In this document: one piece after another, positions 1 to 10,952 of the stretch
Layout of the letters: each line of letters opens with the position of its first letter
Numbering within the stretch: position 1 is the stretch's first letter
From: Sphagnum magellanicum
Taxonomy: Eukaryota; Streptophyta; Sphagnopsida; Sphagnales; Sphagnaceae
NCBI GenBank assembly: GCA_021904315.1
Contig: CM038910.1
Location: forward strand, 930,001 to 994,000
Reading direction: 5' to 3'
DNA length: 64,000 bases
Notes under the pieces: model-generated
What the model was told of the DNA's origin: nothing
Database searches by the model: none
Seen by the model: only the letters and a program-made list of their open reading frames with translations
Translations under genes and position numbers: made by a program

Positions 1-3000
1 CAAAACAAATATATTATTTTTCGTTTTTCAATCAATAATAAGTCATTTAGGTCATAATTAAATCTATTGAATGCACTCCCACAAAATTATTAGTTGTCAA
101 CTTGACTAATGGAATTCAGAATTCAACTTAAAATGGGACAATAGCCAAACTTGGCAAGACTGATTGTCAATGATGAATTTGCTCACAACTATTTTTTTAA
201 GTAATGCAAATTTAACATCAAAACTACATCCATGATAAAAATATATACACAAAAAACCAAGGGAATCCATATCATCACATGGAATGAAAAAATTGTAATT
301 TTCAAGATTACAAACAAATGGCAATTAAGGCTACATGTAAAGGCTTGGAAATGGTGATCATGAACTACTAACCCTCTACAAAATTACTTTTGTTAATTGG
401 CAAACATATGAAACATTCATGATATAATCAAGTTTTTACATTCAAGTGAATGCGAAATCCTTTCCAATTACATTATACATGGGCCCTTAAAAAATGAGCT
501 AAACTAATCATTAGTTTGAATCAATAATTGATTCCAAATTTCAATTCTAAGTATTTAATTTTTTTAGTAGATGGACTATGCTAATAAAATCAAGGATACA
601 ATTGTGGGACCTTGAAGTTGGAAATGCATACTCTTCATGATCCAATGGCAATCAAATATAAACAAATCCTAGTTCACCCATCTCAAAATTTTAAAAATAT
701 TTAAGAAAAAATCCTTAAGTTGATTTCTAACATATATACACATCTTAAGTATATTTTCAACTCATTGTAATTTCATGCATTGAATGACACCCCACCACAT
801 TAAAAGGCATACTAGCACTAATTGTAAAGGTGCATATGAACTCAAATGAGCCAAAATTGATGTCAAAACATCAACTTTTCTACAATGCTTGTTGCATTTG
901 TCTATGTGATGCCACTTTAATGGCATGTGAATTATAGGAAATTGTGCTTATTAAATAATATAATTATTGAAAAATCTAAAATGAATCAAACAAAATTCCA
1001 ATATCAAAATTTGGTTTGAATAAAATACGTTTAACAATTTCATTCAATGACACTACTTTCATAATACAATTTATTTCATCCTCATTTTTTTTTTATAGTA
1101 ATAGGGTATTATTAGACACATCTAAAAACACTAAAACTTTTTTTTTTTAAATTTATTTATTAAAAATTAAGGTTTTAAAAAAGTTCATGAGTCCTTTTCA
1201 ACATGTAAATGTGATGCAATGTATATGTTGCTTAAAAAAACTTGTAGCTTATAATATAAAAAATTAAACTTGAAAGTGTTAACATGTTTTGGTTGATTTG
1301 AAATTATGAAAAGTTTTCAAAACAAAACACAAAATTTGGAAAAATTTGTGCACTTTCACAAATTTGTATTTTTCCAAATTTGATTGTAAAAAAAAAATGA
1401 CATATTGGAGCAACTATAAATACAATATATAAAAAGTTTCAAAACATTTCATTCAAAAATTCCTCTTTAAGAAAACATGTTTTTTGAGAAAAAAAAACCC
1501 AAAAAGGACAATAGTCCTAAATGCAAAGTAAACACATTGGTAGGTTATATGTTGTTTGGACCTTTTATCCAAATGGAAAAAATAAATTTCATTCTTTAAT
1601 ATTTTTCCAAAATGTGCACATTTAAAAAATATATATCAAGTAATTTGACTGAAAATGCATTTGAATTTTCATTATTTCATACAGTTGAACAACAATAATG
1701 TCTTGAAGATATTTTCATAATTTTTTGTAAATAAAACTATTTAAAATCAGCATTGAATTATTTTTGGAAATTTTAAAATAATATATAAGTAAATATTAGA
1801 TTTTCCGACCTTTTAAACATATAATGAATCAGGAAAAGTTATTATAAATGTTGTGTTATATTTATCTATAGTTAATAAATTTATTATATTTAATTTCAAA
1901 ATAAAAAATTTAATCAATGGAAATATAATATTATGTAAAAAAATTTAAATTTTATATAAAGTATTAACATTATGTAAATTTCATAAATATTAATTTATAC
2001 ACTTGTGTTTTTTTAATGTCATAAATTTTGCTAAATTTTATAATGAATATTTTAAAAATTCTTATTTTGAAGGTTTTTATAATCCATTAAATGTGATTTA
2101 ATATAGATTATAACATGTTTCCAAGTTTATTGACCAAATATTTTGATAAATTAATATATTAATAAATTTGGATCAAATTGTATATTCTTTATTACCCATA
2201 ATATGGAAACTTGCAAAACAATGCCATTTTGGGGCATGTGGATTTCTTTTGAAATCCTTTGGATATAAAATTATATATCATTATTTAAGTTCAAAAAGTT
2301 CAAATATGATATTCATCAAAATAAACTTATGAACACAAGAATCCTAATTTTAGTGTTTTTTGGGTGAATATTTACAATGTGGTTCAAATAAAATTGGAAC
2401 AAGTTCAACATTTTCATTTTTTAAGTGTATTTTTTGTAAAATCCCAAAATATGGGAAAATTTGCCAAAGTTTCAAAACCACAATATTGAAATAAATTTTT
2501 TTATTAAGCAAGCCATAACATGTATAATAAAAATCTTCACAAAAGTTCTATGTTGTACGAGTTTATGTAATATTTATTTAGAAATATATTACCATGTACC
2601 ATTATATCCAAGTTATGTTCAATTTTGTGGACTTAGTTTTACACCAAAATTTACATGAATGATTTATAATACATTGTAAATCCGATGTTATCTAAATGAT
2701 AATATATAATATCAATGTTTTTTTTTTTTTTTTGAATGTGAATGAAAGTTTTCAATTTGCAAATATGAACCCCCTATCAAGGTTTTTTAATTTGAAAATT
2801 TGGTCAAACAAGGTCAATGGCACACATAATATTTTTAAAATATGATTATCATCATGTAGTCATGAAAAGGACTATAGTCATAAAAATGACATAGTTGCAA
2901 AACACATTTTACTACATGATTAGATTGGGACACTAGTTATATATGTTCAAATCATGGATGCTACATTTTGGCATAGTGTTGTGATTCAGGATGAAGGGAG

Positions 3001-4603
3001 CTAGGAAATAGAATAAAAGTCTCATCAAATTGTGGAGTCACTTCACTTGAGCACCATGCACGTCATTTATAACCAACATTTTGCAACATGTTCTCAAGAG
3101 AAGAAAATTGTAACACAACATATTCTTTTTGTAGTGTGGAAGTTTGGGTATGTGATATACAAATAGGAATATCTAAAATCACAATTTGAAGATGACACAT
3201 TGAAAGAAAGATTACATGAAACTTTGAAAATCTCAAAATTATGGGTACATCAAATGAGGAGAGGTCAAAGAGGGTGAATATCAAATGAGGAGGTCTTGAC
3301 ATGCTTAAAGTGAAAAAATGGGCATGTTGTGTGCTGGTTATGTGTAATGTTTTAAAGTGCCCACAAAGTTCTTACATTGATGGTATAATGAAACCATCAT
3401 CTTTCCTAACTACTCTTGTGAACATTTATGCTAATTTGAAATCATCACCAATAATGCTTAGTATGGCATGAACTTTGTGTTCTACATCCACCCTATCATA
3501 TAAGGGCAAGATGAAAAGGGATGTGTCGCACATGTAATTTAAGAACATCAAAAGAAGGGCAACCACCATGGAGGCACACTTAACATAATGGTGACGTTAT
3601 ATTTTAGGTAAGAATAAAAATCAATACCAAAGAAACAAATATGGTTACAATTAGTAACTTCATCATAAAATTCTTGGGTAGTTTGACAATAATAGTCATA
3701 TGAAATCCATTTTTTCATAGGTTCATATTCTTCAAACATGGTAATCATGCAAAAAAACACATAGAAGAAAGGCGAGGGATTTTCATCCATAATAAAATCT
3801 CACATCTTACTTAAACATGTTTCATATGTGTTTTGACATCCATGTTTAAACAATACAAACTTATGAAAAAATAAAATTTGCATGACTATTATTGCCAAAT
3901 CTTGACTTAAGAAGTTTATGATTTTGAAAATAACTAGGGACCTTGGAATTTTAAATGATGCGGATTTAAAAATGAAAGTTAAATTTTTTTTGAACCTATA
4001 ATTAGACGTTTCCATCTTATCCATGGTGATTGGTTATTAAAATTGGTGAGGGTTAAACTTTTGTAAGGTGGTAATTATTTGCCTAGTTACTATTGTAATG
4101 TCTATGGTAATAATTACATCTTTATTTATTGTTACATGTTTTTATGTCAATAATTACCTCCTTATTTTTTGTTGCAAACCTTTTTAAGCACTTGATTAAT
4201 TTTTAAAAAAAATTGTGATATCAACAAAGAAGTCACATTGAAAGCATCTACTCTTGTTGCCTTCTACCAATAGCTACCACATTCACATAAACATTACACC
4301 TATTCTTCTTCAGTTTTTCCACCAAAAACACATAAAACAATTGTATTAACAAGGTATCCAAGTACACACAATGCAAAAGTGGGAGTTAAAATGTTGAAGG
4401 TTATGTCCTTAGTTGACCTCTACCTCCACCTCTTCCTACATCAAGTTAAGCTCCAAACAAACATTATTTTTTCTTTCATAATTAAAAAAATCTTTCATAA
4501 CATTCCTTTCTTTCAAAGTTATGCTTACAAACCCCCCACACATTATTAAAAAATAGTCCTTCTAGGTTTCAGTGGCCATCACCTCCTTCTAATTAAAAAA
4601 TGA
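1..4603. other. AT-rich gene-free spacer
   Basis: This stretch is very AT-rich with many poly-A and poly-T runs. I see no ORF above about 80 residues and no recognisable domain on either strand. No terminal inverted repeats or LTRs stood out by eye. It is probably old, decayed intergenic DNA. Confidence 0.6.
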
Positions 4604-5420
4604 CTAGTGTGTGCCCCGTGCATAATGCACAGGTGAAATAAAAATCCCACTATCTCCCCAAACCACAATCTCCCAATCCCACTTACCTACCGGCCCACCT
4701 ACCTACCTACCTACCTATCGACCTACCTACCTATCGACCCACCTACCTACCTACCGACGTACCTACCTGTCGACCTACCTACCTATCGACCTACCTACCT
4801 ATTGACCCACCTACCTACCTATCGACCTACCTACCTGTCGACCTACATACCTACCGACCTACCTACCTACCGACCTACCTACCTACCGACCTACCCACCG
4901 ACCGACCTACCTACCTGCCTACCTATTGACCTACCTACCTACCGATCCACCTACCTACCTACTACACTGGAGGGCAGAAACCTGTATGTTCCCAAATAAT
5001 TGCCAATAGCACCATTTTTTGACCGATCCTTTATTTTTGTGAGAAACATGGGTCTGGGTCAAAACCAATTTTTGTGATTTTGGACAACCATTGGTGAACC
5101 CCGTGCATAATGCACAGGTGTATTATTTCAACAATGTTTGGTTGATGTTTTTGGTTTTTAAAAAAACTTTTTCTTTTCAAACCACTATTGGTCCCCCCCC
5201 CCCTTCGCCCCGGTAAACTGACCCCTGGGGGGCAGTTTCATCCCATCCATGAAATCCCAGAACGGGGTTTTTTGGATTGCTGCCAAACACCGGTTTCCAT
5301 GGATCATAGTGGGCCAGAGTGACTGAGCACCCGTCCGTGAGCGGAGTTAAGGGAGGCTTCATCGTGCGGCTTCAGGGGCGGCTTCATTGGGCGGTACCAT
5401 CGTTCTTTTAATATATAGGA
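4604..5420 (-). mobile_element. Short non-autonomous Helitron (copy C)
   Basis: Read on the minus strand, the element begins with TCCTATATATTAAAAG at 5420, directly after an A. It ends with the tail CACACACTAG at 4604, directly before a T. These are the canonical Helitron ends: 5' TC, 3' CTRR, insertion between A and T. The 3' hairpin CCTGTGCATTATGCACGGGG lies at about 4615-4634, a few bases before the tail. A second hairpin copy lies inside, at about 5098-5120, followed by GGGTTCACC instead of the tail. The element carries no helicase, and most of its 3' third is a CTAC microsatellite. It abuts the 3' hairpin of the next copy at 5421. Confidence 0.8.
4684..4975. repeat. CTAC microsatellite with higher-order units
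   Basis: About 290 bases are built from the tetranucleotide CTAC/CCTA, broken at fairly regular intervals by TCGAC, ACCGAC or TTGAC. This gives a higher-order unit near 18-20 bases, of the form (ACCT)3-4 plus ATCGACC. The Thr-Tyr-Leu-Pro-rich reading frame across it is a by-product of the repeat and not a gene. It lies inside the short Helitron copy, between its two hairpins. Confidence 0.9.
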
Positions 5421-6090
5421 TGTGTGCCCCGTGCCTAAGGCACAGGTGTGTGTGGGAGGAGAAGCAAATTTTGTTTTGATTTTCCCACGTTCCTTCCTTT
5501 CCCTCTTCCTTCATGTTTTTCCTCTCCACCTTCCTTGGTATGTTTTATGTTCCCTTATGTTCCCAAATAATTCCCAATAGGACCATTTTTTAACAAAAAA
5601 CATCACAAATGTTGTTTTAAAATGTTTTACCTTGTCGAGTAAGTATTTCAAGGGAGAGGATATACCAATGCCCACTACCACTTTTTACAACCGTCGGATA
5701 TATGACACTGACATGGGAGATTAGTCCTCTCAGGAAAAATTAGAATACACCAAGATAAGTGAGATTTTCCGGGTCCTGGCGGCCTGATTTCGTATGGCGT
5801 CCTCTGTCCTTGGATATAGCGCCTGGATCTAATGTCTTTGCTGACACGTCTACATGAACAAGTACATAGCAGCAAGCTAGCTAGCTTAGCTGTAACGTCG
5901 TCCTCGTCTTTCCCATAAATCCTGTCTTTCCTATAATGTTGGCTTTGTAAAGGCGACTGTCCGTCCCTGTCTTTCCCATAAATCCCGTCTCTCTCTCTCT
6001 CTCCCATTGTCCATACTGAACGGAGTCAGGGGGAGGTTCTTTCGTCCGTACCGAGCGGAGTTAAGGGAGGCTTCATCCTTCCTAGTTTAA
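5421..6090 (-). mobile_element. Short Helitron-like segment (copy B) between two tail-head junctions
   Basis: On the minus strand the segment begins near 6090 with TTAAACTAGGAAGGATGAAG. Its subterminal motif GATGAAGCCTCCCTTAACTC is shared with the other copies. It ends at 5421 with the hairpin CCTGTGCCTTAGGCACGGGG plus CACACA. The final CTAG is missing: the next copy begins directly after CACACA. Inside are short direct repeats around TTTATGGGAAAGAC (about 5910-5990) and a TCTCTC run (about 5991-6004). No coding region is recognisable. The 5' end lacks a clear TC, so that boundary is approximate. Confidence 0.6.
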
Positions 6091-6258
6091 GCCCCGTGCA
6101 TAATGCACAGGTGTGTGTATTTGACGGTACATATTACAAAATGGTGCTCAATGATATTGGTCTTGCAATTATTTTGTTTATTTTAAATAAAAAATGTAGT
6201 ATGAATCCATTTTTGCCTGTGCATTTGATGATACATATTACAAAATTACACCTACCAA

Positions 6259-9200
6259 CTACATTTTGAAAACCTCTTTATATACAACATTCCGCATGTA
6301 TCCATCGGGACCCCGGCCATTGAAAATCTTAATGTTTGCACTACTTGTGACCCGTGAAATAGCAACATAGAGCTGACCATGGGAATAGATTGGAGACGGC
6401 AAATATACCCCAACGTTGTTGAATGTTTGACCTTGACTCTTGTTGATTGTGATCGCAAATGCCACTCGAACTGGAAATTGACGACGACACAAAGCAAATG
6501 ACCAATCAGTCCCGGAGGGGGACATGATGATGCGGGGTATGAACACACGTTTGCCAACATTGTTTCCTGTGATGATTTCCGCTTCAATGACACGCTGACC
6601 CAATCTTTTGACAATCAACCTCGTACCATTGCACAATCCTATTGATTGATTGAGATTACGCAACAAAAGGATAGGCACACCCACTTTGAGTTCGAGCTCA
6701 TGATTTGCGATACTGCTAAATTGCAAAGTGTCTAAAAATTCCACCGGATACAATGAATCCATTGAAACTCCTGCAGCAACACTTACACCTTCTTCTGTTG
6801 GAGTCAAAGAATTTGCGCACAAGTACGTGTGCGATTCTTCAGATAATGATTCTAAAATTGCATTGTTGACTTCGTCAACGTCAGCATTTTTAGGGGCTAG
6901 AATGATGCGTTGCATAAGATACATGGCATCTCCAGAGTGGCACCGGTGATCCGGATAGATGGTTTGGATTAATCCTCTTAAGCTGCAATCTTCTGCTGGC
7001 AGCCTCATATGGGGTGGAATCTTGATCCAGTCTGGATCGACACCTTCTTCTCCTGCAATGGCGGGAAGACTACCGTCTCCAACATTCAACACCCATTTGG
7101 CAAACTCTCGCTGCTCTTCAAAATTGGTTGCCATGACTCGCATGTTGATATGAAGACGAAGAATTGTAACATGCTGCCAAAGATACGACCGAAGCAAGGA
7201 AGCACTGACAATGTCTTCTTGTCCTGCCTTGGGAACCACAGGTAAGATCTGTCGAAAATCCCCACCAAGGACCATGGTTTTCCCACCAAAGATTTTCTCG
7301 GTTGCCTGTGCGTCATCAAACTGCATCAAATCACGCAGGGTGCGATCAACAGCTTCGAAAGTTCGGCGATGCATCATTGGTGCCTCATCCCAAATGATTA
7401 GATCAGCTTTACGCACCAACTCCGCCACTTTCATCTGTTGTGTGATGTTGCAAGTTGACTCATCGTGCAGATCAATCGGAATCTTGAATCTCGAATGGGC
7501 GGTTCTGCCGCCCGGAAGCAACAAAGACGCAATTCCTGATGAGGCAACTGCAAGCACGATTTTGCCTTGCCCTCGTAGACGGGACAGAAGTGTTGTCCAA
7601 ACAAATGTTTTGCTAGTCCCACCACTGCCATACACAAAGAACAGTTTGCCCTGTTTGTTTGTCACGGCATTCAAAACAATTTCGTATACGTTGCGTTGAT
7701 CATCATTGAGCCTATGTTTTGCATTGTCCGCATCTATGGTCAATGAATGTCGATCATAAGCCAATTCTTCTTGGACCAATCGATTTCCTCCATGAACAAA
7801 AGGGATGTAATTAGACTTAGGAAGAGTTGGAAAATCTTCCAGGCGGTGTCCATTGCGGATGAGAACCTGATCGATCTCATACAATGCACGATCCTTTAGC
7901 GCATCCTCAGGAAGGGTGACAGTTGGATCAACACACTCGCAGCGTGTCATTGCTTTAATGTCATCGCTCAAAGACTCCCAATGTGCATGCCATAGCTGTC
8001 TGGGATTCGTGACCTCACAAAACATCAACATGGAGGCAAACATGTCACGCAGCTGTCGTCCTGAAGCCCAAACATCGGCTTCTTCCAAGGCTTGATGCCA
8101 TTCATTGTCGTCTGCAAGCAAACCCATCGTAATGCATGCATCTTTGAATGTGTCGTGCTCTCTGCCATCCACTGTCCGCAAATGTTCGTAAGATGTGACA
8201 CCTTTGACGCAGTTCAACAGCATTCGCAAATAGTAACGTTCACCCGATGTCGGGTGTGCATAATACATGCGACCAATGGCAAAGCCTTGTTTGCGCAATG
8301 TCCATCGCTTCAACTTTCGATTCCACACCCATTGCTGAGGGAATTGATTGAATGTGAGGCTTCGTGCAACTTCCAATTCTTGGTTTGTTTTGAACCATTC
8401 TGTCAGCATCGTTCTGGAAATGGCTGACCGTGTTGCCACTTCCTGCACATCATCGTCATCGCGAAACAACACCATCTGCTGATTGGGCAAATGGTATTGC
8501 AGACGTTCAACGGTAGGAAACCGCTCATGCATATCAAACTTGAAGATGCGCCACGCTGCTTCCGATGCAGATACATAGCGACAGTCGAGATATTTTTTAA
8601 TTTCATCAATATCGACCACATTTCCTTCAGTGGCATTGTCGCTTTGGCGCGAAATCTCAACAGTCACACGATCATGTCCTTTATATACGTACTTGAATAG
8701 ATACTTGACTGCACGAATGTTGTTGCAGACTTCAACGTTGATGTGCGCATCGTATTTGGTCGATAAATAGACATTGTGCGGTACCACCCAACGATTGTCC
8801 AATTCAATGCCATGAACCAAAACTGTGTGCCCCGTATCTCTACGCCGATAAATAGGGTATCCATTTACATCCGTCACCGTTTCGGATTGGAACTTGCGTG
8901 GATATTGTTTTTTGCATTTGCCTTCTTCCATGCATGGGGCATTTGGGAATGCGGCTCCACATGGACCATGCATCGTGCATCTGACAACTGTCTCGTGGGC
9001 CAACTTGTTTGTTTCTGAACTCGGAAGTTTAGCACTGATCATGCGGTCCACGTCCTCGACCGTGTGTGGCTTGCAATCTTCGGTAAAGAAGATGAGAATG
9101 TGTGCATGCGGTAGCCCACGCTTTTGAAATTCAACGACATAGATTCCTGCAATCGTGCCTCCCAAAATATGGTTCTTGTGAATGTCATTGATGAACTCCT

Positions 9201-10952
9201 TCAGCTTGATTTTGAACACTCGGGTTACCAAATCGGGTCGATCCTGAGGTTGTTGTCCGAGTAGCAACGCTCTCTTGATTTCAAGCCATTGGGGATTGCA
9301 AGTGAATGTAACAAACGCATCCGGGCAGCCGGCCCATCTACATATTGCCATGGCATCTTGATAATTCTAAACCATGTGACGTGGACCTACTGTGAAAGAA
9401 GATGGCAGAATGATCCTTTGTCCGATGGCAGCAGCGCTAGTGTCACCTGCAGCGATGGCGTCTTGAAGGCCTTGATAAAGATCTGCGCGAAGTTTTTTTT
9501 GATTCAGGCGCAGATACTTCAAGCGATTTTGTTCGATAATCGCATAGGCATCCACAATGTATTGTTGCCGCAATCAGTGACCCCGAAGCAACGCAATGCC
9601 ATCGGTGTCTCGATGTTGAAGTCGATAACCATAAAATTCCGCCATTGTCAAATTGCAATGTTTTCTTTGAAGCTCAAATTTTCTCGCATGGTCTTCATCC
9701 AAATCTGCATCACCAACAACAACATTGACCAGAATATTCGGATGCCATCCATCCTCACCGTAAGGAAATAACAATGGATAATGTAGAGCCATGTATCCGA
9801 CATGTAGTTCAGAAATGTGTTGAAGCGGGCCAGCTTGCTAAGCAAGGACGAGGTCACGTCTATTTACAGCCTCTAACCACCTCCTACCATCAATGCAGCG
9901 ACTTCATCGGCCGTTGGCACATTGTATCGGCGGGCATCCTTTGTTCGAGAGGCAATGAGACGCAATTTCAGATCCATGGGAGCACCTTTTGTTGCCATCA
10001 TATCCCTTGCCATTTTGAACACTTCGACATAGGGATTGATATTGTACATCATGGTCAACAACCTATCCAACGTCGTTGGATCAAGCGAGGGCATAATAGC
10101 ATGCCGGTTTTGACGTTCATGTTTCGTATCATGAATGTACAACTGTGCAAATTGTGGCCGTTGTCCTTCGGCATGACATAGGGATCCGATTTTGTGATAA
10201 AGTTCACCTTGAATGCGAAAGGAGTACGGTCCAGGGCCTCCTGTTACCGAGTCATCAACTTTGGCACCGAGCGAAGTGAATGCCAACACCGAATTGTACA
10301 TGCGAATTTCATCTCGAAATTTGACGGCACTACTCTCTTTGCTGGTTAAAAGAACTTGCAGCTCTTGCGGTGTTGCAGGAAGATTCGGCAACAGAACTTT
10401 GCCATTTTCGCAACACAGAGAAAATTGTGGGTTGTTGTTCGTTGACTTTGCCAATCGTTCTTTGATCCACATTTTTGCGCTGCAAAACCCACATGTTGTG
10501 TCCATTTCTCCACAATCCCATTGTCCCGGGGCTGATGCATCTTCGTCTGCAAACAATTGTAATGCATCATTGCGAAGAAAAGGCTGTTCACGTTGCTTAG
10601 CACAGTGTTCTTTTTGCAAGCGATTGGGACGTTCCTGTGCAGATTCTGACGTGCCTTGAGGTGACGCATCTCCATCTCTAAACAATTGTAATGGGTCATT
10701 GTGAAAAGAAGGCTGTTCACGTTGCTTAGCACATCGTTCTCTCTGTAGGTGATTGCGACGTTCATGTGCAGATTCTAACGTGCCTTGAGCTGACGCATCT
10801 CCATCTCTAAACAATTGTAATGCATCATTGCGAAAAGAAGGCTGTTCACGTTGCTTAGCATGTTGTTCTCTCTGTAGGCGATTACGACGTTCATGTGCAA
10901 ATTCTGACGTGCCTTGCGCTGACACATTTTTGTCTCCAAACAATTCGAGCAT
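6259..10952 (-). pseudogene. Helitron Rep/helicase (RepHel), broken N-terminal half
   Basis: This encodes the rolling-circle transposase of Helitrons: an HUH nickase fused to a PIF1-type helicase. The downstream ORF (9351-6259, 1030 aa) is open. It shows the HUH motif LPHAHI (residues about 80-85), the tyrosine motif [10 protein letters not shown] (216-225), Walker A GSGGTSKT (about 575), a Walker B motif IIWDEAP, LGGDFRQ, and a complete C-terminal motif with NKSQGQT and YVAISRV. Upstream, the same protein continues through three stops (TAG at 9367-9369, TGA at 9574-9576, TAG at 9838-9840) and one frameshift near 9873-9890. It then enters a 359-aa ORF with a Cys-rich CGFC...CCENGK zinc motif and the region ending NPYVEVFKMARD. 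Each stop fits a C-to-T change of a Gln or Arg codon. As it stands the full protein cannot be made from one frame; the helicase part could be. Confidence 0.9.
10551..10940 (-). repeat. 129-bp in-frame tandem repeat in RepHel upstream ORF
   Basis: Three units of exactly 129 bp (43 codons) are seen. The anchor AAACAATTGT occurs at 10,551, 10,680 and 10,809, and a diverged copy at 10,938. Each unit encodes a charged, Gln-rich segment of the form DALQLFRDGDASAQGT-SESAHERRNRLQRE-KQREQPSF. Units differ by scattered substitutions and keep the reading frame. Confidence 0.9.

Noticed and set aside
4802-4999. Thr-Tyr-Leu-Pro-rich ORF
   Set aside because: It is the translation of the CTAC microsatellite, with no other coding support.
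7211-7699. 162-aa plus-strand ORF
   Set aside because: It is the antisense shadow of the RepHel helicase domain.
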